A stretch of DNA of 64,000 nucleotides. It comes from Ottelia alismoides (lineage: Eukaryota; Streptophyta; Magnoliopsida; Alismatales; Hydrocharitaceae). This document shows, piece by piece, positions 34,428-45,232 of this stretch. Within the stretch, counting starts at the first letter, position 1, and each line of letters starts with the position of its first letter. Position numbers and translations under genes: made by a program. The stretch lies in contig JAZKJV010006930.1 in assembly GCA_037367405.1 (NCBI GenBank), forward strand, positions 494,459-558,458, written 5' to 3'. The notes below the pieces were generated by a model. The model was not told the origin of the DNA. It was given only the letters and a program-made list of their open reading frames with translations, and did no database searches.

Positions 34428-36421
34428 ATGGACCCCTGGAGCGTATTTTATCCGGACTTTGCGGATCCCTCGTTCACTCCAGCTGGTCCACTTCCTTTTT
34501 TCCAGGAGGACTTTGCTCTTGATTTTTGTACATATCCGACCAACCCATTGTTTCAGGATTCGAACTTTGACCTTCACCAATCATTTCCACCACCGTCACC
34601 CTCACATTTCGACAACCCGCTCTTCCTTGAGTATCCTGATCCGAAATGTGATTTTTGTCCACACCCACCGCCCACATTCGATACACCCAATCCTGAGATT
34701 TTGGAGTCACCTTTCATGGTATCCACACTTGAGACTTTGAATCAGATGATGGAGCATATGAATTCGAGGATTGCCGACCTTACTAGTGTAAATAAGAACC
34801 AAAATGTCGCTCCATTCTTTGATGATATGGAATCATTTGAGGATTATCAAGAGAGCTTGCAATCGCCGAAAATACAAAAAAATGAGAAAATTTTAAAAAC
34901 ACAAGAAGATTTTGGGAGACACGTGATTGAGTCGGACTGTGAGGAGAGTGCCCACCTGCCAGACCCTTTGACCACACAACCTTTCACACCTTGTCCCACC
35001 TTTGACCCCGAGGATGCCGCTGTACAGACTGCTCTTGGCACGCCTCGTGTATATGCTGATTCCGACTTCCTCCCTTGTATGGAGGAGGTCCAAAAATTAA
35101 AAAAATTATTGACTGAACCCGAAGTGATGGCCACCATTCATGAGATTATTCGTGCCCCACTTCAGCAGGCCATGACCGATTTATCTGTTCCTCTTCCCAA
35201 GAAGAGAAAGCAGAGGAGCAGATCTGAGCATCATATTTTGACCATAGCCACTGCCCACGCCATCACACACCATCCCATTCCTAAGAAGAGGGACACTGCC
35301 ACACCTTTCATTAGCTCACCATCTCTGACTTTACTTGTGATCACACTCTCCTCGACGACGGTGCTTCGATTAGCATATTACCCTTCTCACTGGTACAGTC
35401 TCTTCACTTAGGGCCTCTCAAGAAGACCAGGATGATCGTTCAGTTTGCTGATGGATCTATCAAGAGGCCGAAGGGTATCCTTGAAAACGTCGTCATTTCA
35501 ATTCAGGGCACGAGTTACCATGTTGATTTTGTTGTGTTGCCTATGGAGACCTCCACAGGGGAGCACTCTCCAATCATCCTGGGACGACCATTCCTCGCCT
35601 CTGCGAGGGTCGTTATTGATTATGGATCAGGAGAGATTCGCTTTCGTCCTGCTTACGAGAGCGAAGTATTGATCATCGCACCCACTCCCGACCAGAGACC
35701 TGCACCTGATGCGACCACACCTATCTTAGTTGACCCTGAGGACCATGACCTTGACGAGACTATTAGAGAATTTTGTTGCTTATTGGATTCCACTGAGACC
35801 CAAGAATTCCTCTCCAAGGAGGAAGACTTGGAAAGCATGGACCTTAGAGTTCCTTCTTCTGGGACTTGGCGCTGTGTTGATGACATCCGCGGGATTTACA
35901 CGATTGACACCATTGAGCGGAGGGCAGATCCAGAGACTCGACAGGACGAACATGACTTGACTACTTTCACTGATGAGTCCGCTCCTGTTCACCTAGATAC
36001 TAATGAGACCGGGACCGAAGTTGATCTTATTGCTTTTATTCGAGAATTCGGTCCCTTCGATGAGAAAGATGATCCGGTTGAGATTATAGAGGACGAACAG
36101 AGTTCGACTACTTCCACTGATGATTTCGTGCCTTTTGATTTTGACCTGGATGACGCCTCCTAGGACGACTCCGAGTACACTACTTCCGATGATGATGAGT
36201 TCGTCCCATTTCACTTTGATATCAGCGAGACTCCCAAGGCCGGACCTAGTCATACGTCTTCCACTACTCAGTCTGTGCCTTCACACCTTAGGACCACCGA
36301 GGATCTTCACCCTGTCGACCCTGATCGGCTTCCGTCCACTGTGGACCCCGATGTCGACCTGCACCACACCAGATCTATTCCTCAGCGGTCCCGCAAGAAG
36401 GTTCGCTTTCAACCTTCTTGA
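34428..36421 (+). pseudogene. Unusual ORF: Pro/Asp-rich protein joined to retropepsin-like domain
   Basis: Begins at ATG 34428 (MDPWSVFYPDFADPSF), with an in-frame upstream ATG at 34359. The first about 300 residues are rich in Pro, Asp and Phe and match no gag core I know. A basic PLPKKRKQRSRSEHH follows, possibly a nuclear signal. A frameshift near 35312-35340 separates this from the protease: LLDDGASISILPFSLVQ, QFADGSIKRPKG, YHVDFVVLPMET and IILGRPFLASARVVIDYGSG (35345-35630). The active site reads D-D-G-A; plant Athila proteases often read D-L-G-A or D-S-G. An acidic tail follows, a TAG at 36162-36164, then about 84 more open codons ending RSRKKVRFQPS and TGA at 36421. So the ancestral ORF was about 660 codons, with no RT or integrase. 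Function unknown; the protease may be remnant or regulatory. Confidence 0.7.
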
Positions 36422-36514
36422 CCATGTGTATATCCACCTCTGTTGTATATCCGCTTATGTTCATCTTCGTCCTTCTCCCGTTTTGCTCGTCCACCCATTC
36501 TCGTGTTTGCCTTG

Positions 36515-37079
36515 CTTAGGACGTACTTTGTCCTAAGTATAGGGGGGTGGACGAGCCGACTGTTCATTCTTCGTTCCGTGTCATCACTCCTGTTGTTGCC
36601 TATACTTAGGGCTTCTTTTACCCTAAGTATAGGGGGAGTGGTGTGTACATTCTCACGATATCTTCTTCCATTCTGATCTCTTTTCTTCTTTTCTTCTTTT
36701 CTTCTTTTCCTTTTATGTCTTCTGTATCTACCGAAAAAGGTGCCGCCCTTGCAGACAGTTTTCCATACTTAGGACGTACTTTGTCATAAGTATAGGGGGT
36801 GTGCACCCCGAGTTGTTCTATTCTTTGATCCTCTCCATTGTCTCCTCTTCTTGTCTATACTTAGGGATATCTTACCCTAAGTATAGGGGGAGACAATATG
36901 AGTACGATCTGTTCATTCCTACCCTTGACCCTCCCTGCTTTGTGTACAGGGGGGACGATCAACTTCTCATTCTTTTGTTCATTCATTTATTCTTTACATT
37001 TTCCTATACTCAGTACGAGTTAGGTCTTCTCTTTTCTCTCCGATCTATGAGGACATAGCTCAAGCTAAGTATAGGGGGG
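36515..37079 (+). repeat. Array of five PPT-like G-tracts, four in hairpins
   Basis: CTAAGTATAGGGGG-type tracts end at about 36546, 36636, 36799, 36890 and 37078. The first four are each preceded by the complement (T)ACTTAGG, so the RNA or single-stranded DNA can fold with the G-run just outside the stem, for example CTTAGG-ACGTACTTTGT-CCTAAG-TATAGGGGGG. Spacing is about 90, 163, 91 and 188 bp. The real PPTs (10786-10799; 39050-39064) have the same core. Between the units lies TTCTTC-rich and TCATTC-rich spacer. Confidence 0.7.
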
Positions 37080-38529
37080 TCGTATATACTGCGTATATAC
37101 TTTAGCCATAACTCATACTTTCGTATTTTCTCAATAATATGGCTAATAATTCATTAAAATCCATTAAAATCTTTAATAAAAAGGTGTGTTGTTCCTCAAA
37201 TTCCTTGTGTATTTACTGATTAATTAATCAGGTGAAAATGTTTTTTGCAAAATATTTGAAAAATAGTTTGAAAACCCTTGTGAACATCTATTGAAAACTA
37301 TTTTGAAAATATTTTGTTACATATTTTCAACCTTTGTAAAAATGTGTGATTTGTAAAATTTCTTTTCTTTGTGTGAAATAAAATATTCGAAAAATGATTT
37401 GCAAATGGTTTGAAAAATGGTTGCAAAAATATTTTGAAAAATCTATCTATACTGTTTTGAAAGCCTTTGCAAAATGATTCTCAAATGTATGTACATGTTT
37501 GTAAAAATTATTTGTAAAAATTATTTTGGACTATAGTTTTCAAAATTTTTTGAAAACCTGTGTCAAATAAGTTTGAGGAATACATACATCACTCCAAAAA
37601 TCCACTGTATATATTTTTATAAAATTGATCACTTACCCCTGTAAATTCTTAAAATCCACTTCTTGTAAATATAAGAAGCACTCCCGTGTACATATTTTTT
37701 ACCTAGTTTTTATCCAAAAACTTTTTGTTTTCAAAAATCCCAAAAACATTTGTAAAATTAAAATCCAAAATCATTTGAAATTTTTTTTTGAAAAATCTTA
37801 AAAAAATGCATATGCACCATCATCATCATCATCTTTTCAAAAATCCATAAAAAGTTCAAAATCTTTGAAAATTGCATCACAAAAATATTTTCTGCATAGC
37901 ACTGCATAGCATGAGCATTTTTCGGATTGAGCTTGATGGTTGAACGAGTCTAAGTAAAATCTGAAGATTGGAGCTTGATTGGACCTTAAAATCTACCTAA
38001 TAACAGGAACTTTATAGGAACCAGGATTGAGGTACTTCAGGTCTATTTGACTTAATTCTTTGAGGATCACGGGACTTGGTTCAATGAATTCTTGACTGCC
38101 TAAGTAGAGTATTTCAGAGCACACGCACGACTCTTGTTGATAATGACCTAACTTGGACACTTGCACCTTTCACATGGCTCAACTCAGTTGGAGTGGTGAG
38201 GGGATTGGATTTGCCGATATGAGATGCACACAAGTGGAAACATTTGTCCTCCTCTAGGGAGGGAAGTGCACCCCAACCCGTCCAGTAGTGATGAGTTTCG
38301 AGGATAGGAGATCGTGGGTTGTAATAAAGCTTCAAAAGAGGGATAGTCTACTGACTCAAGAGGAAAAACTCCCTATGTAAATGCTGCTGTATAGTATTCA
38401 AAAAAAACTCCAAAAAAGTGGACATGCCTGTACAAAAATAAAAATGCCTGCCGGAGTGTACATATGTTGTAAAGTCAAATAAGCAAGCTTGAGCTTCAAA
38501 GTCAAATCATGTGAGCCTGCAGCTGGATG
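37080..38529 (+). other. AT-rich non-coding internal region
   Basis: No coding frame or conserved motif recognised. From 37200 to 37560 short degenerate TTTGAAAA/TTGCAAA words recur. At 37810-37830 there is a short (CAT)n. The 73-codon minus-strand frame at 38114-38335 has no supporting feature. Confidence 0.5.
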
Positions 38530-39064
38530 ACTTGACTACACTGGTCTTGCATCCTAGGGTAGGTAGCTACACTGGCTACCGTCCATTCTTCTCTTCACCC
38601 CCTCCTCTTGGGTCGGTTGCCACTTGAACTTAGAAGGGAATACCCCGCTCCTTGAGGGATGAGTTGTTGGATTGGGGAATCATTGGGTTGTCATATCGGA
38701 GAAGTCAGTCTCTTTGTCATTTCAGTTGAGGAGAGCCACCATCACTTACACTGTACGAGTCAGATTCATAGTCGTAAGAGTTTGCGTATGAGTTGAAGTA
38801 TTTCTGACCTGGCTATTGAGGAGACTTGATCAGAGTTTTGGGATTTCTCAGGGACTGTTGGATTTCAAATATGGTTCTCATTAAGGTTCCGCCCGCACTT
38901 AAATTCCAAAGGTCTGACTTAAGCTCCAAACTTTGATTTTTTGAAGACAAGTTTGATAATTAAACTTCATCCAATTTTCTTCTTTTTCTTTTCTTTGTTT
39001 TTCTTTTTCTGCACTTACTGCATAAGTGTTTGCTAGGGACTAGCAAAGGTAAAGTATAGAGGGA
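38530..39064 (+). other. Conserved 3' non-coding block and polypurine tract
   Basis: Matches 10267-10799 of the plus-strand Athila: repeated CTACACTGG, ACTTGAACTTAGAAGGGAAT, CACTTACACTG and GGGACTAGCAAAG, ending in the PPT AAAGTATAGAGGGA (39051-39064). Here the G-run is interrupted by A. Conservation in the absence of coding capacity suggests a cis function, for example in plus-strand priming or RNA 3'-end handling (inference). Confidence 0.65.
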
Positions 39065-40220
39065 TGATGAAGTCGCATTTCACCATCTTTATTCTATCAT
39101 TTTGGCCTTAAAAACCCTAGTAAATGCGTGTAAATAGAGCTAATTCATGCATTTTAGCATTCATGTATATGTGTGTAAATATTGTATAAAATGCGGTTTT
39201 TAAAGACAAAATTATAGAATAAAGAAAAGAAAAGAAAAAGAATAAAATATTGTAAATATTTTATGACCCGAAACCCCGATACCTAGGCATCTCGATGACT
39301 AGGTCGACCAGGAATAAAGTAGGGGGAGATAAGGGCCAAAATACAATACAAATTCCTTTTATTTTATTCATTCTTTATTAATTTTGGGACCTATTTTTGG
39401 TTCCACTTTTTATACATCAAATAAAGAAACTTTTTACATGAAAGTTGTATATAATTAAATAAAGAAAAATACAAAATTGATTTCACTCAAAAAGAATACA
39501 CAGATAAAAAGTTATGGTCTGAAAAAAAATCCAGAATCCCAACTTCCCAGACCCGTATCTCACAAACGACAACTCCAAATGCATCAAACTCACTTTAATT
39601 GTATATAGAATAAAATAAGCTATTTAATGACGGTGGTTTCGCATTTGGCGGAGCTACGGTTTGAAAGTTGAGTTTTGGACCCTCATTGTATAGTTGTACC
39701 GATTAAATTATTCAATATATTCTTTATTCATTATTTTTGTATTTTTATATTTTTATAATTTCATAAATATTATTTATAATAATTATGTGCATTAAAATCA
39801 GAATAAAAATGTAAATAAAACTCAAATTAAAATACTTACATATCTAATACATAGATATAGAACATATACTAATACCTACATAATACATACTTATATTTTA
39901 TTAAATATACAAAACACATCAATAAAATAAAATAAGAACATAATTATGTGTATAAAAGTATGTTATAATTATATAAATTAAAAATTAAAAATAAATAAAT
40001 TAATTACACACAATAAAAATAAAAGAATACAATATATAGAAGAATATACCTATAAAGGGTATAATAGGCAACTTATAAAAACATACCCCTAAAAAATAAA
40101 TAAAAATTACCATAAAATAATTTATAAAATTAGAAAGATTTTTTTATTTAATAAACAAAAATTAATAAATTCATTTATTATTTTAAAATGAATTAATAAG
40201 ACTTTTTATCCAAGGTATTT

Positions 40221-40289
40221 TCTGGTTGGTCCACGTGGACCAACCAGAGCCCTTCCTTGTTGACCTCGGTCAACACTCTGACCGAGGTC
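40221..40289 (+). promoter_or_regulatory. Perfect 28-bp palindrome plus inverted W-box repeat in U3
   Basis: 40221-40248 is a perfect palindrome with half-site TCTGGTTGGTCCAC, centred on the G-box CACGTG. 40262-40272 GACCTCGGTCA and 40279-40289 TGACCGAGGTC form a second perfect 11-bp inverted repeat, with TTGACC cores. It lies about 400 bp upstream of the intron-like donor at 40656. Confidence 0.6.
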
Positions 40290-40655
40290 TGGCATCTGTC
40301 AGGCTATGGTTTTTTGGCTTTTTCTCCAAATTTTGGAGAGTGCGCCTTGCACCATCTCTTGTCAATGCCTTCAGAACTTTTGTTCCTTGTGGAACCATCT
40401 TACACGCCTAGCGCTCACATTGGGGAATGGATTCAAGATTCATTAGATATGCCTTGATCTTCGAGCCTCCTCGCCCAGCTTTCAAAACCGAGCCAGCCAC
40501 CTTCCTCTCCCCTTGAACCCTTTTTGCCCTAGCTAAGCCCTTCCCCTTGGCGCCATGGATTGAGATAGGTGACAGCTACTCTCCGGCGAGCTCGCGGAGG
40601 CGTTTGGCCAGGCTAATCGTGGTGTCCAACCCATCTCCGGCCAAGAGGCCGTGAG

Positions 40656-40900
40656 GTACCACCTTGGGTATTTTTACCCTCGAGGCTCTGTTTCCATCGC
40701 TTTTTTCTTTATGAACTTTCATTCCTAGTAGCATTAGGTACCTTAGATACCCTTCATTTTGCTTGAAATCCACTCTAACGTCGCCATCAATCCCCTCATC
40801 GGAGTTAGCTCTGGCGAGCTTCTCCTCACCGCATCCCACCTTCTTCTACTGTGGGGTGATGCGCGACAATTTGCCTGCGCTCCCCTTAACTTTTTTGCAG
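40656..40900 (+). other. Intron-like GT-AG segment in 3' LTR
   Basis: GGCCGTGAG|GTACCACC at 40655/40656 and AACTTTTTTGCAG|GTTTAAAG at 40900/40901, 245 nt, one base shorter than in the 5' LTR. Confidence 0.5.
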
Positions 40901-42671
40901 GTTTAAAGAGCAGAGCCAGGACCTGGGGGGGTAGTTGACATCTTCGCCGGAGACACCTGGGCCCTCCTCGCTTCTTCGACGACTTGGAGGGGCTCCAGAG
41001 GTCGCCTCTCCTTTTTGAAGCCCCCAACACCTAGATCTAGACCGCAGGAAGCTCGGGGGCCTTTTTGAAGCATCACCGGACAACGGAGGAGGGTGATCGG
41101 CGCTGGGGAACTTCGCACCCTCGCGGGTTCTTCCCAGTTCGTCGAGGGGATCTCGCAACCGTCGGATCTTGTAGAACCCCCAGAACGTACAGCTACCGTA
41201 GGATCTAAGGCGCTCCTTGTTGTCCTATTGATCATTCACGATCTAATCCAGGCCGCTGGATCGCGAAGAGGCATCGCGGGCCCCCGTGCTGACACGTGTA
41301 TTAAGTGGCATCGCCCAAGCCGTCCGATCGCGCCTTGCGAGGGTATTTTGCATTCTTTTCCCTTGCAAATTTTGTATTGTAATATTAAGACTAAATATTT
41401 CCTTGGCCGTTATTTAATTTTGTAATATTTGCTAAGAACCCTACGCACGTATTTGTAATTACATTTCGACCCTTGCCACGCACGTGTGCGTGGGTATTTT
41501 GCGGCAAGGCCCTCGCGGTTTTGGCATTTAATATTTAGTACAGGAACTATTTTATTTAGTTATAAACGTTGTGGAAAATTTGCGTGCAGGCCCTTAGATT
41601 TGTACCTATTTACGAATAGGTCCCTGCCAGGCCTAATTATTTTTATGTGCTTGTTTGATTTAATCAGATCATCGTTTTGCTTAGAAAAATTCCACAAAAA
41701 TTCATAGAAGCTCCTGTTAACTTGTATTTGCACGCCTTATTTTTGCATTGCATTTTTATTGCATTTTAATATTTATTAAAAATAAAAAAAAGCTTTTTAT
41801 CTAGTGTCTAGCTTAGAAAATACCAAAAAATACAAAAATACCTCGAAAAGTTCCAAAAAAATTCCCTACTGTCTATTTTAACCTATTTTAGTGTCAATCC
41901 AAAAATCACTAAAAATCTAAAAAGAAAAGCCCTAAAAATTAGAATATACATAAAAAACCTCAAAAAATATATAAAATCCTAGAAAACTCCAAAAATTATA
42001 AACTCAGTTCCTTATTTGAAAATTAGTTTGGGAAAATTTTGTGGCTGTTTGCTATTTTTAATTCCCATTTTACCCCCAGCTAGTAGCTTGTCCACTGTTT
42101 TGCTTCATTTTGCTATAGAAAAATACCAAAAACACTTTGAAAAATACCCAAAAATCACAAAAATAGTAAAAAATTATAAAAATATCAAAAAGATTTTATT
42201 TCTGATTTTTTGGCTATTTTTGCATATTTTTATTAGTATTCTATCTTCTCTTTTATTACATTGTGTTTATATTCCAATCTTGAAAAAAATATATAAAATA
42301 TAAATTATAAAAATCAGAAAATTAAAAATCAAAATACAAAATTTAAAATTAATTAAAAAAATATAAAAAAATTAAAATTAAAAACCCACAAAAAATAGCA
42401 TAGTAGACTTTTGATCACATTCACACACTTGTGCATTTTGCCCCGTTCTATCCTGTTTGCTTCCTGTGTTCGACCTCTACACATACTTGCACTTATATAC
42501 ATCTTGTTGTAGAGTTATAATAAATTTTAACTCCACATTCACCTTCATTTCCTTATTTGATCGTCGTGGGTTAATTGTTGTTTGAATTAGGATTTCTCGC
42601 GGGTCGCCTCAGCGACATTGTGATCCCGCCTTGTGTGGATTACTTTAGACCTGTAAAAAATCTGGTTCAAC

Positions 42672-42672
<1 letters not shown>

Positions 42673-42702
<30 letters not shown>

Positions 42703-42725
42703 TAGAGAGATAAAGAGAGAGAGAG
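42673..42725. repeat. (TA)n-(GA)n microsatellite
   Basis: TATATATA then GAGAGAGA with a few interruptions, between the Athila-like 3' LTR end and the left end of element G1. Confidence 0.9.
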
Positions 42726-43096
42726 GTTGGGGAGATTGCACCAAGGTGCATGTAAGCTTACATGCACTGGTGCTATAAATGGTCATTTTTTTGAAACGAA
42801 ACCTTGAAGGATCTACTTAGAACTTTTAGTGGAATATGTGTTTCAAATTATATGAAAACATACATTCCTAATATGTTCATCTAGACGGCTAAAATTCAGC
42901 AATTCTGAGTCCGTTAAAATTTCACAATCTTGATGGATGGCTTATGAGTCCCGAATTAAATTGATTTTTTATGATATCGTGGTGACATATGATGATATAA
43001 ATACCACATGATTTCATTTCAAAAAAATAAAAAATATAGACGTTTATGGCACCGGTGCATGTAAGGTTACATGCACCTTGGTGCAAGCTTCCCAAC
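42726..43096. mobile_element. G-family inverted-repeat element G1
   Basis: 371 bp with about 46-bp terminal inverted repeats starting GTTGGGGAGATTGCACCAAG and, complemented, GTTGGGAAGCTTGCACCAAG. Each arm holds its own palindrome: GTGCATGTAAG-CTTACATGCAC at 42749-42770, and a near-perfect one on the right. No coding capacity. It is bounded by (GA)n on the left and (TA)n/(ATGT)n on the right. Its interior resembles G2 in reverse orientation (GTTTCAAATT..., ACGG(C/T) blocks). Superfamily unknown. Confidence 0.75.
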
Positions 43097-43097
43097 C

Positions 43098-43156
43098 TCA
43101 TATATATGTATGTATGTATGCATGCATGCATGCATGTATGTATGTATGTATATATA
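43098..43156. repeat. (TA)n/(ATGT)n/(ATGC)n microsatellite
   Basis: TATATATGTATGTATGTATG, then several ATGC units, then GTATGTATATATAG. It separates G1 from X2. Confidence 0.9.
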
Positions 43157-44544
43157 GGGGGACTTTCAAATAGGATTTGGTTCTTCCATCGTCAAGGAAG
43201 GCCAACGATCGCAGTCGTTAGATTCAAATCTAACGGTATCATCAATTTATTTGCCCAAAAGGGTATTTTGGTCATCAATTTTTGCATTAACTACAGACAT
43301 CAATTAATATTACGAAATATTAAATTTAGCTAGTTTTATTTATGATATTTTTTGCAATACCATATTTAAAAAATATTCAGTTTTGTGTTGGGCGACGTTA
43401 TCTGGGCATATGTTTGTATCCTCACACATTTTTTGTATAATTCAAGGCTCCTTTTGTAATGACTGTATGTTTTTTTGCAGAATTCATTGTTCATTCAAAA
43501 ATTCGTCAGATATTTATAAATTTTGCATGGTTCTTTGTAGAATACAATTTATATTAGTAATTAATATGTGATTCTTTTTAACAATCGTATGGTTCTTTGT
43601 ATAATAAATTTTTTATAGTTTTTTGTAAAAATTGTCGTAGTCATCCAAGCTTAATTGATGAGAATTTACAAACCAAATTTGTATAAAATACATCTAAAAT
43701 GTATAAAGTACATTCAAAATGTGTAATGCACATTAATATATACAAGATTCATAAAAAGAATACAGTCTTCATTCACAACCATTTGATTTGTGAAAATACA
43801 TAACAAAGAGTATATTATACATGTCAGAATTGTATAATACACATTAATATTGTATAGTATATATTGTATAGTACATATTGTATAGTACACATCAATATTG
43901 TATCAAACTGTGAATCATTCTTCATCCAATACTAGTTGCAGCACCGTGTACATTCATCATCATCGTCGTCGTTTGCATGAAGGTCTTCCCGGAGAGCTGC
44001 AACATCATTCCCTAGCAACTACACGTGCCATTGACTCCTGCCTTGCCGATGAGGCTGCGCATGCTGTTAAAAATTGATATGTAAAAAGATCGACGGTGGA
44101 GACGAACAACCGAAACGAATGACGGCCTCCTCGCAGGGGCAACGACCTCCCTGATGATGACGACGGAGACGAACGACAACCTCCTCGCAATGACAACAAC
44201 CTTCCTCATGATAACGGCGGAGACGAACGGTAGAGACGATCGACAGCCTCCTCACAACGCCCACGTCGCTGTCGTGCACATCCTCCTCCTCTTCCCACTT
44301 TTTGTTCGTGTGAGATTAGGGCTGGCAACATGAATAGAAAAAATAGGAAAGTGATTAATGATGAGATATTTTTGGTTATTACATACTATATTTATGTAAT
44401 GAATAATGAACAAAATAGGTTTTTGATTAATTAAATAATAAGATTAACATCCCTTTAATGACAACCGACGAATTAAATATAGACGTATGGGATCGTTGGC
44501 CTTCCTTATGGATGGAAGGACCATGTCCCATTTGAAAGATATCA
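43157..44544. mobile_element. X-family non-autonomous DNA transposon X2
   Basis: About 1.39 kb with terminal inverted repeats over 50 bp: left GGACTTTCAAATAGGATTTG...CTTCCATCGTCAAGGAAGGC and, complemented right, ATCTTTCAAATGGGACATGG...CTTCCATCCATAAGGAAGGC. No transposase. The interior has many short TTTGTA/TTTACA-type words (43430-43900) and a GAGGAGG/GACGACGG-rich part (43950-44290) with only low-complexity ORFs. (TA)n lies on both sides. Confidence 0.7.
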
Positions 44545-44553
44545 TATATATAA

Positions 44554-44929
44554 GGGCTGGGAAGCTGCACCTGAGGATGTAGCTAACTAGCTGCACCCGG
44601 TCATTTTTTTCATTGATTTTTTATGTTTTTGAAATGAAACCTAGGGGGATTTAAATCAATATATATCACCATGATATCATACTAATTTCAATTAAATTCG
44701 ATACTTCTATCATCTCCATCAAGGCTATCAAATTTTAACGGTCTCAGAATTATTGAAATTGACCATATCTAGATGGGCATGTAAGGAGTGTTTGTTTTAC
44801 ATGAAATTTGAAACACATATTCCACACAATAAACTAAGTAAATCCCCCATAAGCTTCCTTAAAAAAATTAAAAATCAATGAGAAAAATACTCGGGTGTAG
44901 CTAGTTGGTGGCACCACCCGCGCTTCCCT

Positions 44930-44930
<1 letters not shown>
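44554..44930. mobile_element. G-family inverted-repeat element G2
   Basis: About 377 bp. Left end GGGCTGGGAAGCTGCACCTG with TAGCTAACTAGCTGCACCCG; right end, complemented, GGGAAGCGCGGGTGGTGCCA with CAACTAGCTACACCCGAG. The interior matches G1 in reverse orientation. Bounded on the left by ATATATAA and on the right by a (CA)n tract. Non-coding. Confidence 0.7.
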
Positions 44931-44932
<2 letters not shown>

Positions 44933-44979
<47 letters not shown>

Positions 44980-45217
44980 GCACACCCACACACGCACGTG
45001 CGCGCATGCACGCACGCACGCACGCACGCACGCGCGCACGCACGCGCCCACGCCCACGCGCGCGCACGCCCGCTGGCCCATGCCCACGCGCGCGCACTCG
45101 ACGCGCGCATGCACGCCCACACGCACGCGACATGCACACGCACGCATGCGCACGTGCACACGCACGCACACGCATACGCACACGCGCACGCGCACGCACA
45201 CACGCACACACACACAT
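44933..45217. repeat. Long alternating purine-pyrimidine (CA/CG)n tract
   Basis: About 285 bp: an uninterrupted (CA)n of roughly 17 units, then a mixed CACG/CGCG/CATG region, then (CA)n again, ending in CACACATATA. Almost every step alternates pyrimidine and purine, the arrangement that favours left-handed Z-DNA. ORFs on both strands (His/Thr/Arg or Cys/Val repeats) are artefacts of the repeat. Confidence 0.9.
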
Positions 45218-45232
45218 ATATGAATAAGAAAA

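Larger units (their letters stand above)
29591..42672 (+). mobile_element. Complete non-autonomous Athila-like LTR retrotransposon
   Basis: About 13.1 kb: 5' LTR 29591-33057, PBS 33060-33076, leader, one broken ORF (34428-36421), a long non-coding 3' part with PPT-like hairpins, a PPT (39050-39064) and 3' LTR 39065-42672. Flanks TAAAT (29586-29590) and TATAT (42673-42677) are a possible 4-of-5 target duplication. No gag core, RT, RNase H or integrase is present, so proteins for mobilisation must come from elsewhere, plausibly an Athila relative sharing its tRNA-Asp PBS, leader blocks and 3' block. LTRs are similar but carry indels, including about 170 bp (39955-40130) missing from the 5' copy. 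Confidence 0.85.
39065..42672 (+). repeat. 3' LTR of non-autonomous Athila-like element (family B)
   Basis: 3.61 kb, starting TGATGAAGTCGCATTTCACC and ending ATCTGGTTCAACA directly against (TA)n. Compared with the 5' LTR it has an extra block at about 39955-40130 and lacks a short block near 42005. ORFs near 40576-41425 mirror those of the 5' LTR and are leader sequence. Confidence 0.88.

Noticed and set aside
36515..37079. CRISPR-like spaced repeat
   Set aside because: Spacing is irregular, the repeat is the PPT core, and the setting is a plant retrotransposon.
44005..44279. Three overlapping minus-strand ORFs in X2
   Set aside because: They read through a GAGGAGG/GACGACGG-rich stretch and have no conserved domain; similar low-complexity parts occur in other X elements.
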